DNA from: Pseudoalteromonas luteoviolacea
GTDB lineage: Bacteria > Pseudomonadota > Gammaproteobacteria > Enterobacterales > Alteromonadaceae
Length of the DNA stretch: 64,000 bases
Direction of reading: 5' to 3'
NCBI RefSeq assembly: GCF_000814765.1
Contig: NZ_JWIC01000006.1
Coordinates: 1 to 64,000 of the forward strand
In this document: positions 16,900 to 25,712 of the stretch, in pieces
How positions within the stretch are numbered: position 1 is the first letter of the stretch
How the letters are laid out: every line of letters starts with the position of its first letter
Position numbers and translations under genes: made by a program
The notes under the pieces: generated by a model
What the model was told of the DNA's origin: nothing
The model's database searches: none
Seen by the model: the letters and a program-made list of their open reading frames with translations, nothing else

Positions 16900-17250
16900 G
16901 GTTATTGCTTTAGCTTCTGCGTTCTGGCATCTTCTTTGTATCTATTGGTGGACCTAGTTGGTTTGTGTTTGCTCGTGCACCTTAACAGATCATAGACTCT
17001 GCGGTTCAAGGTACTTTACTTGCTCCTATTGGCACTATAATCGTTGCAGGTTTAATGTTTTCCTGTACTGTATTTGCTTTTTCGGCAGTCGGTTTAATTC
17101 GCAAAGTACCTTTACAAAAATCAGCTCTAATGACGATTGCATTACTTTGTACTTTGCGCGGTTTACTTGCTATCCCAACATTTGTAACTCCTTCGGGCTT
17201 TGATATTTGGCAAATTGTAGCGAGCACTATAGACCTGTTAAATCAGTCAT
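16900..17250 (+). pseudogene. Decayed integral membrane protein
   Basis: One frame reads FFVSIGGPSWFVFARAP, stop (TAA 16983), then QIIDSAVQGTLLAPIG and MFSCTVFAFSAVGLIRKVP to the attC. The hydrophobic pattern (three or more helices) is continuous across the stop. The start region is not recoverable. Likely a decayed small membrane-protein cassette. Confidence 0.6.
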
Positions 17251-17348
17251 ATAGTAAGCGCTTTAACGCATGGACTAATAAAGCTTGGCTTGGTTCGTGC
17301 CCCACCAATTATTGCCAAGCATTATTAGCCCGTTATGCGAAACGTTAT
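17249..17348 (+). repeat. attC site
   Basis: ATATAGTAAGCG (degenerate), arms GCTTGGCT/TGCCAAGC, core ACGTTAT 17342-17348. Confidence 0.75.
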
Positions 17349-17361
17349 ATTTACAGAGACT

Positions 17362-17670
17362 ATGAATAACTATCAGATATTACTTGAATTTAAGCAGCCT
17401 TGGTTCGTTAGTGATTTGACGACCAGCAAAGTGAGTGCCGAAAGTGACTTAAAACTGTGGTTTCAAGTGGAGTGCAATGACGAGTGCAAAGGTATTGAGA
17501 TTGAGGGCTTAGACGACCTAGACCTTATCTCTAATTTGCTTCAGTCAGAAAAGGTAATCATATCTGAAGAGTTAAACACACAACGAGAGTTTGGAACAAT
17601 TCGTGTAGAGTGTTGGGTTGATGGCTGTTATTCAGAGTTTTGGTGTTCTAAAGCTGAGCTGTCAACATGA
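17362..17670 (+). CDS. Hypothetical acidic protein, 102 aa
   Basis: Start at ATG 17362, 14 nt after the core. Acidic, Cys- and Trp-containing beta-rich small protein (VECNDECKGIEIEG, VECWVDGCYSEFWC). Immunity-like in size; no family recognised. Confidence 0.7.
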   Translation: MNNYQILLEFKQPWFVSDLTTSKVSAESDLKLWFQVECNDECKGIEIEGLDDLDLISNLLQSEKVIISEELNTQREFGTIRVECWVDGCYSEFWCSKAELST

Positions 17671-17762
17671 CAAACTGTTTAACAAGGACAAAACATAGTT
17701 GGCTTTTGCGCCTTTGCTGCTTATCCCGCCCAGCTATATTTTATCCCTTAATAGGACGTTTT
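17664..17762 (+). repeat. attC site
   Basis: CATGACAAACTG, arms GTTGGCT/GCCCAGC, degenerate core ACGTTTT (17756-17762). Confidence 0.75.
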
Positions 17763-17767
17763 CTGTT

Positions 17768-18220
17768 ATGGAGTGCTTACAGAATACTGATATTTATTCT
17801 AGTTGTATTAGCTTTGATTAATTTTAAGGTAGCCGTGTGTGCTCAAGATTATTTAGATGGTTACTCGGCTCAAAAAAAGTTTTTAGTTGCTGTTAACCTC
17901 GCGGATTTTTTATATCGGAGACGTTGTTAGAACTTATCGACCTCCGGTTACCCCAAGCTTTTTGTAGACTTGATACAGGGTATGCTTTTAAAGTTTTAGA
18001 ATTACTAAAAAGTGAATCTCTGTCATATATGGAAGCTGAACAGTCTTCAATATGTGGAGCTAACTCCCCAAACACGAAAAATTATTGGTCTAATAAAATT
18101 GGCGATGAGTTTGTTATAAATGGTAAAGTTTATAATGATGAAAACTATATAAAAGCTGTTTACCCACTCAATAAAGCAATTTTCTTCATGGCAGATATTG
18201 TAAAAGCAGCTAACAAGTAA
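17768..18220 (+). pseudogene. Frameshifted secreted protein gene
   Basis: A hydrophobic N-terminal segment (ILIFILVVLALINFKVAVC) and AQDYLDGYSAQKKFLVAVNLADF run in one frame to 17930. The frame from 17924 continues LELIDLRLPQAFCRLDTG to 18220. Adding one T to the T6 run at 17906-17911 joins them into one secreted protein of about 145 aa. The start codon is uncertain. Function unknown. Confidence 0.55.
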
Positions 18221-18298
18221 TTAAACAGGATTAAAGTAGTGGCTTTTCGCTCTACTCAATTTTAGCCCACACTTTTTAACCTGTTAGTCGAGTGTTAG
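18207..18298 (+). repeat. attC site
   Basis: GCTAACAAGTAATTAA (overlaps the preceding stop), arms GTGGCT/AGCCCAC, core GTGTTAG 18292-18298. Confidence 0.8.
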
Positions 18299-18318
18299 AA
18301 ACAGAAGGAAGAATCTCA

Positions 18319-18768
18319 TTGCATCTGAAATTTTTGCTCATAATTTTGTTATTCCAATCATTCAATGCACTGAGTATATGTCTGCCAGATATGGTGGATT
18401 ACAGTCTGGAAGGTGAATTAAAAAGAACTTCAGCTGTCATAATTGCGACTCCTGTGAATAGGACATGGGAGCAAGATAAGAAAGAGCCTGAGTTTTATTC
18501 AGGTGCCATATACCAATTGGAAGTGCATGACGTAATTTATACTAGTTCAAGCTACAATCTAGAATTGTGGGACCCAAATGATAGTGGACGCTTTGCTCCT
18601 GATATAGGCCAGCGCTATTTAATGTTTATGCTTGAAAATGAAGATGGTTCTCTATCCGTAGATTATTGTGGTAACTCTGGTTTATTATCTGAAAGGGAAG
18701 GGTTGGTTCCTAAAATACGTTCTTTAATGCATGAAAGGCGCAATTTGGACTCCCAACCAGGCCGTTAA
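18319..18768 (+). CDS. Secreted NTR/TIMP-like protein, 149 aa
   Basis: TTG start after AGGAAGA. Signal peptide (FLLIILLFQSFNALS) followed by an early Cys, then VIIATPVNRTW, a YQLEVHDVIY strand, GQRYLMFML and a second Cys (DYCGNSG). This order matches small netrin/TIMP-like (NTR) folds. The gene at 40915 has the same layout. Exported; role unknown. Confidence 0.65.
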   Translation: MHLKFLLIILLFQSFNALSICLPDMVDYSLEGELKRTSAVIIATPVNRTWEQDKKEPEFYSGAIYQLEVHDVIYTSSSYNLELWDPNDSGRFAPDIGQRYLMFMLENEDGSLSVDYCGNSGLLSEREGLVPKIRSLMHERRNLDSQPGR

Positions 18769-18851
18769 AGCGTGGATGTAAAACAGCAGGCTTGCGCTCC
18801 TTCGTCACCAATTTTAGCCTGCTATTTTGTGCCGTTTACGGCAAGCGTTAT
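18759..18851 (+). repeat. attC site, left half degenerate
   Basis: CAGGCCGTTAAAGCG, arms GCAGGCT/AGCCTGC, core GCGTTAT 18845-18851. Confidence 0.8.
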
Positions 18852-18882
18852 ACGAATCTCAAATTTGGTGTAAAAATACATT

Positions 18883-19323
18883 ATGTATGAATGGAATGAC
18901 CTGAAAGAAGAGTTTGAAGCAGACGGAAGCTTAAGAGATATTTATATTGAAAATATTACGGTTAATAAATGGAACCAGTTCCTAGATTATGCCAAGTCTT
19001 CTAAGTATAAGCTTGAATTCACTCATGGTGACCAGTCTATTGAAATACCACAAAACTTAAAGTCGATAAAAGAGTTGCAGGAAACTGAGCCAACAACTCT
19101 TTTTATTTGGTTAAATGAAAATATTCAATTAAATTGCCACTTTTTCATAGAGACGGAAATAGAGTTGGATTTGTCACCTTACGACATACGTAGTGAAAAA
19201 GATTTTAGAGTGTTGTTGGCGTTTATAGAAGACCTAGCTCAAGCGTTGGAAAATCGAGTCATTGTTACTCATGAAGGAAGGCAGGAACAAGTAATTTTGA
19301 GCTGCGATTGTAAACTCGTATAA
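18883..19323 (+). CDS. Hypothetical acidic protein, 146 aa
   Basis: Strongly acidic, Trp-containing protein with no signal peptide. Immunity-like in size and charge. Its stop overlaps the attC half-site. No family recognised. Confidence 0.7.
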   Translation: MYEWNDLKEEFEADGSLRDIYIENITVNKWNQFLDYAKSSKYKLEFTHGDQSIEIPQNLKSIKELQETEPTTLFIWLNENIQLNCHFFIETEIELDLSPYDIRSEKDFRVLLAFIEDLAQALENRVIVTHEGRQEQVILSCDCKLV

Positions 19324-19412
19324 CAAGTTAATCAATTAGGACATAAAATCAATAAGCTTGCCGTGTGGCGGCAGTGTAGCCTATACTTTGAGCGCTATTA
19401 TTAAAGCGTAAT
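19317..19412 (+). repeat. attC site, CCGTGTGGCGG type
   Basis: TATAACAAGTTAATCA, loop TTGCCGTGTGGCGGCAG, degenerate end GCGTAAT (19406-19412). Confidence 0.7.
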
Positions 19413-19466
19413 ACACACATTGAAAATGTTCTAGGATTTGTTCGTAACGGTGCAACTTTAGCAAAT

Positions 19467-19616
19467 ATGGATGAAGGGGTTTTACCTTCCTTTGTAAAAG
19501 GAATTTTAATCATATCTGCAGGTTGGGATAATTGGTCTGGCTGTTATCTTCTCTCAGAGTCCAAAGAAAGCGATGCTACCTTACGTGTTATACATGAAAA
19601 GTATATAGTGCAGTAA
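19467..19616 (+). CDS. Small ORF or 3' gene fragment, 49 aa
   Basis: ATG at 19467, open to TAA at 19614. The frame is open upstream to 19412 (HIENVLGFVRNGATLAN) without a standard start, so this may be the 3' end of a cassette gene whose 5' part was lost at the attC. It contains a hydrophobic core GILIISAGWDNWSG. Not a known family. Confidence 0.4.
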   Translation: MDEGVLPSFVKGILIISAGWDNWSGCYLLSESKESDATLRVIHEKYIVQ

Positions 19617-19623
19617 AGGTGTT

Positions 19624-19724
19624 GCCTATCAAACGCCTTAACCAAAGGACGCAAAACAGCAGGCTTGCGCTCCTTCTTCGCTAATTTTAGTCTGCTACTT
19701 TACGCCGGTTAAGCGAGGCGTTTT
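19624..19724 (+). repeat. attC site
   Basis: CCTATCAAACGCC, arms GCAGGCT/AGTCTGC, core GCGTTTT 19718-19724. Confidence 0.85.
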
Positions 19725-19742
19725 GGTAACATCGAGTAAAAA

Positions 19743-20078
19743 ATGAAAAAGTGTCTCTTTTTTAGCTTGTTTCCTTTTTTTATTTTCGGTTGCGCTACTC
19801 CATACAAGCCAAACGGCATGGGGGGAGGCTACGATGATTGGAAACTTGGTGAAGGTTTATACCGTGTCGCATTTCATGGAAATGGACATAGTACAAAACA
19901 GCAGGTAAATGATTATTGGCATAGGCGTTCTTCTGAACTTTGCAACGGAGATTATGAAGTGCTAGAAGTTCATAAAACGGTTAGTGTTATGGGTATAAGC
20001 GGGGAGTTGTCTTCTTCGCTTTCTGTTAATCAAGAAGCTGAAATACCAATTCAAATTGGAAAAATCCAATGCCTTTAA
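19743..20078 (+). CDS. Lipoprotein, CC0125/CC1285-like, 111 aa
   Basis: Lipobox IFGCATPY, then MGGGYDDWKLGEGLYRVAFHGNG and VNDYWHRRSSELC, the recognisable pattern of CC0125/CC1285-type lipoproteins (GGYSD, FRVxFxGNG). Expected anchored in the envelope; function of the family unknown to me. Confidence 0.75.
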   Translation: MKKCLFFSLFPFFIFGCATPYKPNGMGGGYDDWKLGEGLYRVAFHGNGHSTKQQVNDYWHRRSSELCNGDYEVLEVHKTVSVMGISGELSSSLSVNQEAEIPIQIGKIQCL

Positions 20079-20085
20079 TGGGTTG

Positions 20086-20164
20086 TACCATAGCAAACGT
20101 ATTAACACGCTGCGCGTGTTTGGGACAAAAACACGTAGGCTTCGCTTGTCATTTTACCCGTTAT
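20086..20164 (+). repeat. attC site, atypical
   Basis: CATAGCAAACGTATTAACACG, loop TAGGCTTCGCTTG, core CCGTTAT (20158-20164). Confidence 0.6.
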
Positions 20165-20182
20165 GCCTGTTGGGAGAAGTAC

Positions 20183-20679
20183 ATGTCAGTTCCAAAACAT
20201 TCTGAGTTATTTGATTACGCCAAAGGGGCCTATTTTTCTGATAGCTTTTCACGCGAAATTCCTAATACTAACCAAACCGCACTCGATGTCTATCTTGAAA
20301 TCGCGAAACAAACGCCAGTGTGGGTCTCATTCTTAATGGCAGCGAGGAATCGCATCGTATCAATGCTTGGTTTAAAGCACTTAGGTCGACTTCAGGATGT
20401 TATGTTAGCTGAAAGTGTAGCAAGCATTGGCGTTGGTGAGAGAATCGGTATTTTCACGTTACACAGTAATAGCGATACTGAAATTGTCTTAGAGGACAGT
20501 GACAAGCATCTTGATGTAAGAGTATCGTTTTACTGGACGTAGTTGGCGATAAGGTCACAGTACACGCAACCTCTGTGGTACATGTACATAACATGTTTGG
20601 CAAAGTGTACATGTTTTTTGTTGCCCCAGTTCACAAGCTCATTGTTCCGAGTTCGTTGAAAACGTTGGCGCAGGGATAA
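20183..20679 (+). pseudogene. Frameshifted DUF2867-like gene
   Basis: ATG 20183 after GGGAG. The first frame (YAKGAYFSDSF, PVWVSFLMAARNRIV, GERIGIFTL, HLDVRVSFYWT) stops at 20542. The next frame goes on VLLDVVGDKVTVHATSVVH then NMFGKVYMFFVAPVHKLIV to 20679, which is the expected C-terminal half of a DUF2867 protein. One extra T in the T4 run at 20527-20530 would restore it. Confidence 0.75.
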
Positions 20680-20790
20680 CAAAACGTTTAAGAGAGATCC
20701 CCAATGCATGGCATTTTTCATTCCATTATTGGGTTTCGTGTTAAAGAGATATGGTTAGGTTTTGTGGTGGCGTTGCTCACAAAAACTCAG
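20674..20790 (+). repeat. VCR-like attC cut by a REP motif
   Basis: GATAACAAAACGTTTAAGAG through GTGGTGGCGTTGCTCAC matches VCR-type sites. The expected CTTAACAGGGCGTTA end is missing; the sequence runs into GGACAGGCAC (20793). Confidence 0.65.
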
Positions 20791-20792
20791 TC

Positions 20793-20802
20793 GGACAGGC
20801 AC
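20793..20802 (+). repeat. REP-like motif
   Basis: GGACAGGCAC followed by AGAGATATTGCTGTCAT. Confidence 0.6.
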
Positions 20803-21261
20803 AGAGATATTGCTGTCATCATTTCTAGCTTGTATTTGTAATTTAGGTATCCCTGTAACACCCCCATCAACCTCACACCACAGCCATTAAATAAAGTTAT
20901 CGCCAGTAAATGTGAGAGGGCACTGTGTTAGCAATGCGGCGATTTCCAGTTCAGTCTTTACAACGTGGCGCTTTTATTGAAATTAAGCGAGAGACTCAGA
21001 GGTTGTTTGATGGTCTCTTGATACATATATACAAGTGCATTGAGCGCCTGAGCTTGTGTATTTTCAAGCCACGTTTTGTTGATTGGTTGGGTGGCTCAAA
21101 AACTGCTCTACCACCTCCACATCAAGTTTTTTTGGTTCAATAAATTATGAAATCGAATAGAGGCGGTTATCCAATAGAGATACCATGAAAGGGTACTTTT
21201 GGTATATTTTTGCGTAGGAAGATACGCTTGGGTTATGGATCAAAAAGGTCGGTTTTATAAC
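20803..21261 (+). repeat. Non-coding repeat block
   Basis: 20840-20955 resembles 36990-37105 (CCATCA-CCTCA, AGGGCA-TGTG-TA). 20965-21215 resembles 6860-7110. The open frame inside is produced by the repeat and is not called a gene. Confidence 0.55.
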
Positions 21262-21396
21262 TGGTTCTATTTTGGTGACATCTGCTTTACTTATTGTTAT
21301 GGTTCAGGGTATTAAAGTACGTATCTGAAAAGCTGTTGTTATGCGGCAGACATTACGCTGTTGTTATGCGACATTTGTCGTAGATAAAGATGTTAG
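21262..21396 (+). repeat. Dispersed non-coding repeat, copy C
   Basis: TTTTGGTGACATCTGCTTTAC, two copies of CTGTTGTTATGCG, then TCGTAGATAAAGATGTTAGA. It ends just before the nuclease-like gene. Confidence 0.7.
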
Positions 21397-21410
21397 AATT
21401 TGGGAATAAA

Positions 21411-22673
21411 ATGGCGATATTTGCTGATGAAAAAGAGATGCAAGAATGGCTGAGTAGTCAATTAAGTTCAGTAGATGGTTTATCATCATTGATACTAGAA
21501 CAAGAGTTATCAGTGACCCCTGCTAACGACCAAGAGAATAATGTTCTAGCGACTTTTAAATATTGTTATCAATCGCTACACCAAGGTGTAGTTATTTCAG
21601 AAGATACGAATATTTCTTTGGAGTCAGGGGACATAATGAGACCTGATTTCTTACTTTATGCGCCAGAATCAGAAAGTATGGTTATTATTGAACTTAAGAA
21701 CTTTGCTGGAGCTACTAGACAAGCTGGTACCGAAATTAGTGCGTATGAAAGTGAGCTTAAAACATATTTGCCTTACATCTCTGATGGAGATCTTATTAGT
21801 GTCATTATTTCACCCGAATGGCCCACGCTACTTAGGCACTATGTTTTCAATGAAATATTCTGGCTTCGAAAAAACATCATCTGCCTAGAGCCAGTACTTG
21901 ATAATCACGGTGAAAAAAAACTGAAGATTAGGTCAGTTAAAGACATTGTAGAAAACAATGAGTTACTATGTATTTCCGAGGAACATTTGGGTGGTCACCA
22001 AATTTGCTTATATGATCATCAATATGACGTTAAATCAGGTACTTCATCTTTGGATAATCATATCCAAAAGTTAAATGCAGCTATTATGGCTATGGCTACT
22101 AAAGGTTATAGTCAGAACAATAACGGTTTCGCATTTCTCTGGAAAGATTTAAGAGTACATTCTCAGGCCCCTTACAGTATTACGGTTGCAAATTTTGCTC
22201 CTTTTCAGTCGCTAGAAAGATTTATAAAGTCTGACTCGGTACATGATGGAAAAATCACCAAGGCACTAATCGATGTTGTGGGAGACCGCAGTCCTAGAGG
22301 TCATAGCAAGTCTCTCTATGCGATTTGCGAAGCAGGTACTAAGTGGTTGACGAGAATTACATCTCCTAAACTTGAAGGGTTTGGTTCTTGGGGTTTCTTA
22401 AGAGACCAAATGATGGAAAATTCAGAACTGATATCATTTCATGCTTGGGGTGTTTTTGGTGAAATTTATTCTGATAAGCTAGCAGAGTCTTATATGAATG
22501 GTAATGATACATGTCCAACCTGCCCAAAGTTAGGTCTTGATATGCTAGAAGAACTAATCGACAGTGATTACGAGTTCGTTGATATTAGTATGTATAACTA
22601 TGATCCAAGTACTGATTCAGCATTCGATGAAGAAGCTATAAAACTATTGCCGCCTAGTGAAAGAAATTCATAA
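21411..22673 (+). CDS. PD-(D/E)XK nuclease-like protein, 420 aa
   Basis: ATG 21411 follows GGGA; ATG 21390 is an alternative inside the repeat end. Residues about 77-105 give MRPDFLLY and MVIIELKNF, the D...ExK core of the PD-(D/E)XK fold. A C-terminal CPTCPKLG motif might bind metal. The middle has no known domain. A stand-alone nuclease of this size in a cassette could be a defence effector; that is inference. Confidence 0.7.
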   Translation: MAIFADEKEMQEWLSSQLSSVDGLSSLILEQELSVTPANDQENNVLATFKYCYQSLHQGVVISEDTNISLESGDIMRPDFLLYAPESESMVIIELKNFAGATRQAGTEISAYESELKTYLPYISDGDLISVIISPEWPTLLRHYVFNEIFWLRKNIICLEPVLDNHGEKKLKIRSVKDIVENNELLCISEEHLGGHQICLYDHQYDVKSGTSSLDNHIQKLNAAIMAMATKGYSQNNNGFAFLWKDLRVHSQAPYSITVANFAPFQSLERFIKSDSVHDGKITKALIDVVGDRSPRGHSKSLYAICEAGTKWLTRITSPKLEGFGSWGFLRDQMMENSELISFHAWGVFGEIYSDKLAESYMNGNDTCPTCPKLGLDMLEELIDSDYEFVDISMYNYDPSTDSAFDEEAIKLLPPSERNS

Positions 22674-22791
22674 CAAACTATTTAAGAATGATTCGCAACG
22701 CGTGGCATTTTTGCTATGCGTTGTGTTTAGTGGTTAAGGTGGTTTGCGGGAGCATTGGTATAGCGTTGCTCACACCTTAACAGGGCGTTAG
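22669..22791 (+). repeat. attC site, VCR-like
   Basis: CATAACAAACTATTTAAG to GCGTTAG (22785-22791), with ATTCGCAACGCGTGGC and GCGTTGCTCACACC; the best VCR-like site in the window. Confidence 0.85.
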
Positions 22792-22797
22792 GTTTAC

Positions 22798-23160
22798 ATG
22801 GAATTTCTGCACAAATTTGCATGTTTTGATTGTCGAGTGGCATTCAAAAGACGTGCAACTGAAGAGTCAAATACGGGTACTGCTTGGCAAGCTGATTCAG
22901 AACTCGTACATAATTGCCCTAATTGTGGTCGCAGGATGGCTTTTTTAGGTCGAAATTTTCGTACACCGAAACAGTCGAATACAAATAAGTGGCATTCAGC
23001 AAGGTTACTTTGGGAAGCAGGTTTCAGGTACTGTGGTAGTGGTTACCATTCAGATCCTGTTCTCCCAGAATCCAAAGTTGAAACAATAGAGTTCATTAAG
23101 AATAATCCTTGCCACACTCAAAAAATTGCAAGTAATAACTTTTGGGAAAAGTATACCTAA
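22798..23160 (+). CDS. Zinc-ribbon-like hypothetical protein, 120 aa
   Basis: CFDC near the N-terminus and CPNC about 25 residues later form a probable zinc ribbon; a basic stretch follows. The ATG begins seven bases after the attC core with no ribosome-binding site. Possibly nucleic-acid binding; unproven. Confidence 0.7.
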   Translation: MEFLHKFACFDCRVAFKRRATEESNTGTAWQADSELVHNCPNCGRRMAFLGRNFRTPKQSNTNKWHSARLLWEAGFRYCGSGYHSDPVLPESKVETIEFIKNNPCHTQKIASNNFWEKYT

Positions 23161-23240
23161 CAAGGCCGTTAAACCAAGGACACAAAACAGCAGGCTTGTG
23201 CTCCTTCGTCGCAAATTTTAGCCTGCTAGGCAAGCGTCAT
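23155..23240 (+). repeat. attC site, shortened right arm
   Basis: CCTAACAAGGCCG, arms GCAGGCT/AGCCTGC, then directly GGCAAGCGTCAT; core GCGTCAT 23234-23240. Confidence 0.75.
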
Positions 23241-23257
23241 ATGCCTAAGGAAGAATT

Positions 23258-23521
23258 GTGGGTTTAATCGAAGCTATCTTGTTGGGATTGCAATTTAAGA
23301 GTTTAGAGAAACCTCTTGTGTTTTTCTCTATGTTAATTGGATTTCTATTTTTTACTTTAGCTGGTTTTGGAACGCTTTATGGTGTTTATGATATTGCTAT
23401 AAGCAATAAAAAAGATGGCAAACTTCCATTTGCTTTAGGTGCAACTGCATTTTCAATGTTGTTTTTTGGTCTTGCAAGTGTTTGTGGTTATATGATCAAA
23501 CGCTGTTTTGCCAAGGTGTAA
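23258..23521 (+). CDS. Small membrane protein, 87 aa
   Basis: GTG start after AAGGAAGA. Two membrane helices (about 22-45 and 60-80) with a short polar loop ISNKKDGKLP. No family recognised. Confidence 0.75.
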   Translation: MGLIEAILLGLQFKSLEKPLVFFSMLIGFLFFTLAGFGTLYGVYDIAISNKKDGKLPFALGATAFSMLFFGLASVCGYMIKRCFAKV

Positions 23522-23524
23522 TCG

Positions 23525-23623
23525 GCTTATAACAAGTCACTCAAAAGGACAAATAACAGTTGGTTTTTGCTCCTTCGTCGCTTATTTTAACCAACTGATA
23601 TGTGCCTCTTAGTGAGGCGCTAT
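23525..23623 (+). repeat. attC site
   Basis: CTTATAACAAGTC, arms GTTGGTT/AACCAAC, core GCGCTAT 23617-23623. Confidence 0.85.
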
Positions 23624-23642
23624 ATTTCCTTTGGAGTCTGTA

Positions 23643-23873
23643 GTGATTCTTAACAATAAGTATGTGGCCATGATTGCAAGTGATGTCAGTAACGGTCGAG
23701 ACGGAATAGGAGTTGAGATTTACTTCAAGGGTAAGTTGATACTTGAGATATTTCGTGATGACACAAAAAAGTCGCGTGAAGTGACAACTTATGACAAAGA
23801 TATACCGCTAGAGGTTGTTGAAGCTTCTATAGAGTTATTTAAAAAAGAAATACCTTGGGATTTCCAAGATTAG
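23643..23873 (+). CDS. Hypothetical protein, 76 aa
   Basis: GTG start six bases after GGAG. Small alpha/beta protein (VEIYFKGKLILEIFRDDT, then a C-terminal helix). No family recognised. Confidence 0.65.
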   Translation: MILNNKYVAMIASDVSNGRDGIGVEIYFKGKLILEIFRDDTKKSREVTTYDKDIPLEVVEASIELFKKEIPWDFQD

Positions 23874-23882
23874 TTCATTGGA

Positions 23883-23984
23883 AATATAACAAGTTAATTA
23901 AGCAATGGATGCAAAACAGCAGGCTTGTGCTCCTTCGTTGCCAATTTTAGCCTGCTATTTTGTGCCGCTTATTTGCGGCGTTAT
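23883..23984 (+). repeat. attC site
   Basis: ATATAACAAGTTAATTAA, arms GCAGGCT/AGCCTGC, core GCGTTAT 23978-23984. Confidence 0.9.
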
Positions 23985-24004
23985 AAGCCTTTAGAGTATT
24001 GTGC

Positions 24005-24694
24005 ATGGAAGATAATAAATTTTTTAAATTAGTTTGGCGTTTTAATGGTTTACTTATTTCAGTCGCGGGCATTTTGGCCATCGGTGTACTTTTATTTGCT
24101 GTGTTCCAAATTTTCAAAGATGTAACAAGAGATCGCAACACTCAAAATATTGTAAACATCGAAGAAAGCGGTGAAGTAAAGGAAAGCTGGAGGCTTGGCC
24201 ATGTAGCGAATCTATCTAGCCACAAAACACTGATGATACCTTTAAACTCTGATCAAAGTTTCAACCGTGGTTATTTCAGTAAGTCTTCTAATTCAACTCG
24301 AAATTACCTTTTTATAAATACTGAGTCCAATTCAAATAAATGGTTATTTGACCACACCAATTATCTTATTGAGAGTACCAATCAATTACGTATGGGCGAT
24401 TACACATCCAAAGAGCCAGTCTTAGCTATTCTCTATACCTTAGTAAAATTAGACTCAAATACTGATAATCGTCTTACGCCAAGTGATTTAACAACCGTTT
24501 CTATTTCAAAACCTAATGGTTCAGGTTACAAAGAAATATTAACAGACGTAGAGCAAGTTATAGGTAATACCCTGCTTTCTGAAACAGAGTTATTTATAAT
24601 TTACCAGTTAAACGGTAAATCATTTAGCTCTACCATTAACTTAACTAACTTTGAGATTGGTAACACAAAAGAGCTGCCTAAAGTCGGCATATAA
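24005..24694 (+). CDS. Membrane-anchored hypothetical protein, 229 aa
   Basis: One N-terminal membrane helix (about 13-38), then about 190 residues rich in Ser, Asn and Thr, probably periplasmic. No Cys in the soluble part and no recognised domain. Single-gene cassette. Confidence 0.75.
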   Translation: MEDNKFFKLVWRFNGLLISVAGILAIGVLLFAVFQIFKDVTRDRNTQNIVNIEESGEVKESWRLGHVANLSSHKTLMIPLNSDQSFNRGYFSKSSNSTRNYLFINTESNSNKWLFDHTNYLIESTNQLRMGDYTSKEPVLAILYTLVKLDSNTDNRLTPSDLTTVSISKPNGSGYKEILTDVEQVIGNTLLSETELFIIYQLNGKSFSSTINLTNFEIGNTKELPKVGI

Positions 24695-24786
24695 CAAAGC
24701 AATCAAGCGTGGACTAAAAAATTTTGGCTTAGTTCGTGCTTCAGCAATTTTAGCCAAGCTTTTTTAGCTGCTTATTGCGGCGTTAT
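24689..24786 (+). repeat. attC site
   Basis: ATATAACAAAGCAATC, arms TTGGCTT/AGCCAAG, core GCGTTAT 24780-24786. Confidence 0.85.
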
Positions 24787-24841
24787 GTTTTACGGAAAAT
24801 AAGCTCAGAAATTAATATAAGATAAAATATGAAGGAACTTT

Positions 24842-25018
24842 ATGAAAGAAGCTATGGATGAGTTAAAAAATGAGGCAAAAGCTAAATTACTGTTTTGGAA
24901 TAAGATTGAAAGCAAAGCCGTTAAAGTTGCAATCGTATTTGTTTTTATTGGCTTAGTCGCTTTAAAAGTATTTACCACTGTACTTACTTTTGACTGGTTG
25001 AAAAATTTATTCACTTAA
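24842..25018 (+). CDS. Small membrane protein, 58 aa
   Basis: ATG after AAGGAACTTT. N-terminal charged helix (MDELKNEAKAKLLFWNKIES), then one membrane helix (VAIVFVFIGLVALKVF). The only gene of its cassette. Unknown function; a small membrane effector or assembly factor is possible. Confidence 0.6.
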   Translation: MKEAMDELKNEAKAKLLFWNKIESKAVKVAIVFVFIGLVALKVFTTVLTFDWLKNLFT

Positions 25019-25036
25019 TGAATTCACGGCTAAGTA

Positions 25037-25142
25037 AAACATAACACGCTGTTTAAGCGGGACTGCTAACGTTTGACTCGGTTTCGCTTCGCTACCTATT
25101 TCAGTCAAACATTATCAGCCTTTTACAGGTTTCAGGCATTTT
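25037..25142 (+). repeat. attC site
   Basis: CATAACACGCTG, arms GTTTGACT/AGTCAAAC, degenerate end GCATTTT (25136-25142). Confidence 0.75.
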
Positions 25143-25143
25143 A

Positions 25144-25641
25144 ATGAGTATCGAAGTTCGTAAAGCAAATATTGACGATTTCTCAGCATTTAAAATGTTG
25201 TGGCAATTTTATCAATATCATCAAAGTTCATTTTCCTTAGAAGATATCGATGAACAAGGAAAATTTTATATAGATGAAAGTTATCTTGAGGAAGTGTTAA
25301 GAGGTCAAGATGAGTGCAATGCTTACATAGTTCTAAGTGAGCAATTAATTGTTGGGTTTGTAACGGTGGAGCCAACTGAAATCATGGGCGAAGAAATGCC
25401 AGAACTTTCAGATATTTTTATTTTGCCTAAATATAGAAATCAAGGTATTGCTCAGCTTGTTATCGAGCTGTTGATGCATACAAAAGAAAACAACGAATGG
25501 CATGTTGCTGTTTACCGCAATGATAAAAATGCTCTGAGTTTTTGGGAAAAGCATTTTAAACAATCAAATTACTCAGACGTTAAAAAGGTAAAAACGCCTG
25601 ATTCTGAAGAGTTTCATGAGTTTGTTGTACACAATGCCTAA
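25144..25641 (+). CDS. GNAT family N-acetyltransferase, 165 aa
   Basis: LSDIFILPKYRNQGIAQLVI is the acetyl-CoA-binding motif of GNAT enzymes (RNQGIA), followed by NDKNALSFWEK typical of the C-terminal part. Substrate unknown. The ATG is almost on the attC end. Confidence 0.9.
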   Translation: MSIEVRKANIDDFSAFKMLWQFYQYHQSSFSLEDIDEQGKFYIDESYLEEVLRGQDECNAYIVLSEQLIVGFVTVEPTEIMGEEMPELSDIFILPKYRNQGIAQLVIELLMHTKENNEWHVAVYRNDKNALSFWEKHFKQSNYSDVKKVKTPDSEEFHEFVVHNA

Positions 25642-25691
25642 TAAGCAGTGCAACAGGGACAAATATTGTTTGGTTTTTAACTGGGCGTTAT
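25634..25691 (+). repeat. attC site, truncated
   Basis: GCCTAATAAGCAGTG, a left arm TTGTTTGGTTT with no right arm, core GCGTTAT 25685-25691. Confidence 0.6.
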
Positions 25692-25712
25692 AAGCCCTTT
25701 GGAGTTTAGTGA

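Noticed and set aside
20925..21143. ORF, 72 aa
   Set aside because: Coded by the dispersed repeat; the equivalent region at 6890 is not open in the same way.
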